Source: Candidatus Dojkabacteria bacterium
Lineage (GTDB): Bacteria; Patescibacteriota; Dojkabacteria; J137
Length of the DNA: 14,596 bases
Direction: 5' to 3'
Assembly: GCA_020429545.1 (NCBI GenBank)
Contig: JAGQLF010000022.1
Coordinates: 1 to 14,596 of the forward strand
Position 1 is the stretch's first letter. Every line of letters starts with the position of its first letter. Of the stretch, positions 13,027 to 14,596 are shown piece by piece. The notes beneath the pieces were generated by a model that worked only from the letters and a program-made list of their open reading frames with translations, was not told where the DNA came from and did not search any database. The translations under genes were made by a program, and so were the position numbers.

Positions 13027-14573
13027 TATTTTTCAAGTAGTTTCTTAGATCTTAAATTTCTGTGGTAAGTAATTGCAAACCTATGCGCTTCATCTCTTAA
13101 TCTTTGTACCATAAATAAAGTTTGAGATCTTCTTGGAAGTAATATTCTTTTGAATTGTGAAGAATCATCAACTTGATTAAAAAAATCATCCTTAAACTGT
13201 CCTGTAAGTTTAAATATTTCCTCTTCTCTTTTCGCCAAACCGACCATTGGAATTTCATTATGCAGTCCAAAGTTATATAAAATTTTGTAAGTTGAAGCTA
13301 ATTGTCCTTTACCTCCATCAATAATAATTAGGTCAGGTTTTTGTGAGAAACTCTCATCATCCTTCCAATTTTTTGATCTAGTCCAAAGCTCTTTTGGTAA
13401 TTCATCATCTGTAGGGGAAGATGGCCATTTTCCCCTGCTGTTTAGATACTGTCTAAATCTTCTTGTTAAAACTTCTTGAAGCATTGCAAAATCGTTGGGC
13501 TCGTTTTTCATTTGAATTTTGAATCTTCTATATAATTGAGGTTTTATTTCACCATCAATCATAACCACCATTGAACCAACTGCATTTGTTCCTTGAATAT
13601 TACTAATGTCATAGCATTCAATTCTAAAACCTTTATGTGCTTTTAGTTTGTCACTGGGAAAATCTAATGCCTCAACTAAATTTGAAACTGCTTCATTTCT
13701 TCTTTTTCTTTTTATCTCTCCTAAAACAACATCATCTGTATCATGATCTACATTTATATTTGCAGTTACATAATTTATATCTCTAATTCGGTCACGTAGC
13801 TTTGCCGCATCTTCAAATCTTTTTTCTGCTGATGCTTTTTTTAATCTACTATCTAGATCATTAAGAAGCTGTTTTTTCTCACCAAGAAAAAATTTTCTTA
13901 TATTTTTATAACTTTTTTGATAGTGCTCTTTCGATTCTAATCCGGCACATGCACCATTACACAATCCGATATGATAATAAAAACAAGGCTTTTTATCTTC
14001 TGTAATAATTTCTAGAGGATCGTCACTCACTTGATAAACCAAATGTCTTGAAGTTCTGTAAGGAAATAATCTTCTTAATCTTTTTAGGATTCGCTTTGCA
14101 GGCATTGAATCTGGGTAAGGTCCAAAATACTCTGCACCATCATCTTTTTTATTCCTAATTACTGTAACTCTTGGGAAATCTTGATAAACGGAATTTCTTT
14201 TTGGTATTGGTTGATTTGATTTTCTAATCTTTTCGAAGCGGACGTAAATATAGCTTTTATCATCTCTAAGCATTATGTTAAATCTAGGTTCATACTTTTT
14301 TATCAAATTAGATTCTAAAATCAATGCGTCCACTTCAGTATCAACAGTTAGAAATTCTACTGTATGAATCTCTTCAATCATTGTCCGAATTCTTTCGTCA
14401 AGCTTTTCATAATTAGTGAAATAACTCTTTACTCTATTTCGAATTTTTTTTGCTTTTCCAATATAGATTATTTCTTTATCTCTATTTTTATAGATATAGC
14501 AGCCAGGTAAAAGTGGAGCTTCTGCAATAGCTTTTTGGAATGATTTTGTTTTAGATTCTAAGATTTTTGACAT
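13026..14573 (-). CDS. uvrC: UvrC, excinuclease ABC subunit C (compact form)
   Basis: UvrC makes the two incisions around DNA lesions in nucleotide excision repair with UvrA/UvrB. The GIY-YIG domain spans about 22-100 (GCYIYKN, IIYIGKAKKIRNRVKSYF with its Arg, and the Glu in ALILESNLIKKYEPRFN) and makes the 3' cut. A UVR motif for UvrB binding lies at about 234-268. The RNase H-like domain for the 5' cut has ECYDISNIQGTNAVGSM (319-335), IIIDGGKGQL (416-425) and DEAHRFAITYHR (494-505). At 515 residues it is short against about 560-610. The protein stops right after RSKKLLEK, where the C-terminal helix-hairpin-helix domain should begin, and only about 50 residues separate the UVR motif from YDIS, where about 130 are usual. 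Of the four Cys often present before the UVR motif, C197, C205 and C209 remain, but the first is Ser175 (PYRTS). About 40 extra residues lie at 375-412. Catalytic motifs are intact, so it is probably functional. Confidence 0.95.
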   Translation of the reverse strand: MSKILESKTKSFQKAIAEAPLLPGCYIYKNRDKEIIYIGKAKKIRNRVKSYFTNYEKLDERIRTMIEEIHTVEFLTVDTEVDALILESNLIKKYEPRFNIMLRDDKSYIYVRFEKIRKSNQPIPKRNSVYQDFPRVTVIRNKKDDGAEYFGPYPDSMPAKRILKRLRRLFPYRTSRHLVYQVSDDPLEIITEDKKPCFYYHIGLCNGACAGLESKEHYQKSYKNIRKFFLGEKKQLLNDLDSRLKKASAEKRFEDAAKLRDRIRDINYVTANINVDHDTDDVVLGEIKRKRRNEAVSNLVEALDFPSDKLKAHKGFRIECYDISNIQGTNAVGSMVVMIDGEIKPQLYRRFKIQMKNEPNDFAMLQEVLTRRFRQYLNSRGKWPSSPTDDELPKELWTRSKNWKDDESFSQKPDLIIIDGGKGQLASTYKILYNFGLHNEIPMVGLAKREEEIFKLTGQFKDDFFNQVDDSSQFKRILLPRRSQTLFMVQRLRDEAHRFAITYHRNLRSKKLLEK

Positions 14574-14596
14574 GCTCTCAAGTTATTAAACACACT

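Overview
The window is low-GC (about one third G+C by eye) bacterial DNA with densely packed genes. It reads most like a Patescibacteria/CPR genome. The signs are a pilin-like protein of the CPR type IV secretion (T4SS) kind, several membrane-anchored surface proteins with no lipobox, a compact UvrC, an archaeal-type ATP-dependent DNA ligase, and almost no Shine-Dalgarno sites. Long ORFs run without internal TGA, so the TGA=Gly code of Gracilibacteria/Absconditabacteria does not apply. A narrower placement (for example Dojkabacteria/WS6 or Microgenomates) is only a guess.

Layout. 1-154 (-) is the N-terminal end of a HAD-type phosphatase. 155-359 is a divergent promoter region carrying an 8-bp tandem repeat. 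360-3604 (+) holds a large polytopic VirB6/TrbL-like protein and a small coiled-coil, single-TM protein. 7194-3615 (-) is a two-gene operon: a membrane-anchored extracellular solute-binding protein, then a multi-domain Ig/cadherin-like surface protein with a long disordered tail. 7331-10152 (+) is a second pair with a 4-nt overlap: a membrane-anchored exoprotein and a protein fusing a Cys-rich ectodomain to a T4SS-pilin-like TM hairpin. 10316-12688 (+) is a DNA ligase followed by a YggT-like membrane protein. 12689-13025 is a 337-bp gene-free stretch full of palindromes. 14573-13026 (-) is uvrC.

From 360 to 10152 every gene is predicted to act in or outside the cell membrane, so this looks like one cell-envelope island. 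T4SS-like channel and pilin parts flank a substrate-binding/surface-adhesion operon on the other strand. No VirB4/VirD4-type ATPase and no ABC permease lie in the window, so any secretion, DNA-uptake or import role is inference. The flanking ligase and uvrC are DNA maintenance genes.

Several genes (HAD, solute-binding protein, ligase) have a strong -10 hexamer only 5-7 nt before the ATG, which points to leaderless mRNAs. The most unusual items are the Cys-rich pilin fusion, the solute-binding protein paired with a Tyr/Ser-tailed surface protein, the compact UvrC whose stop codon lies inside a palindromic element, and the octamer repeat between divergent promoters.
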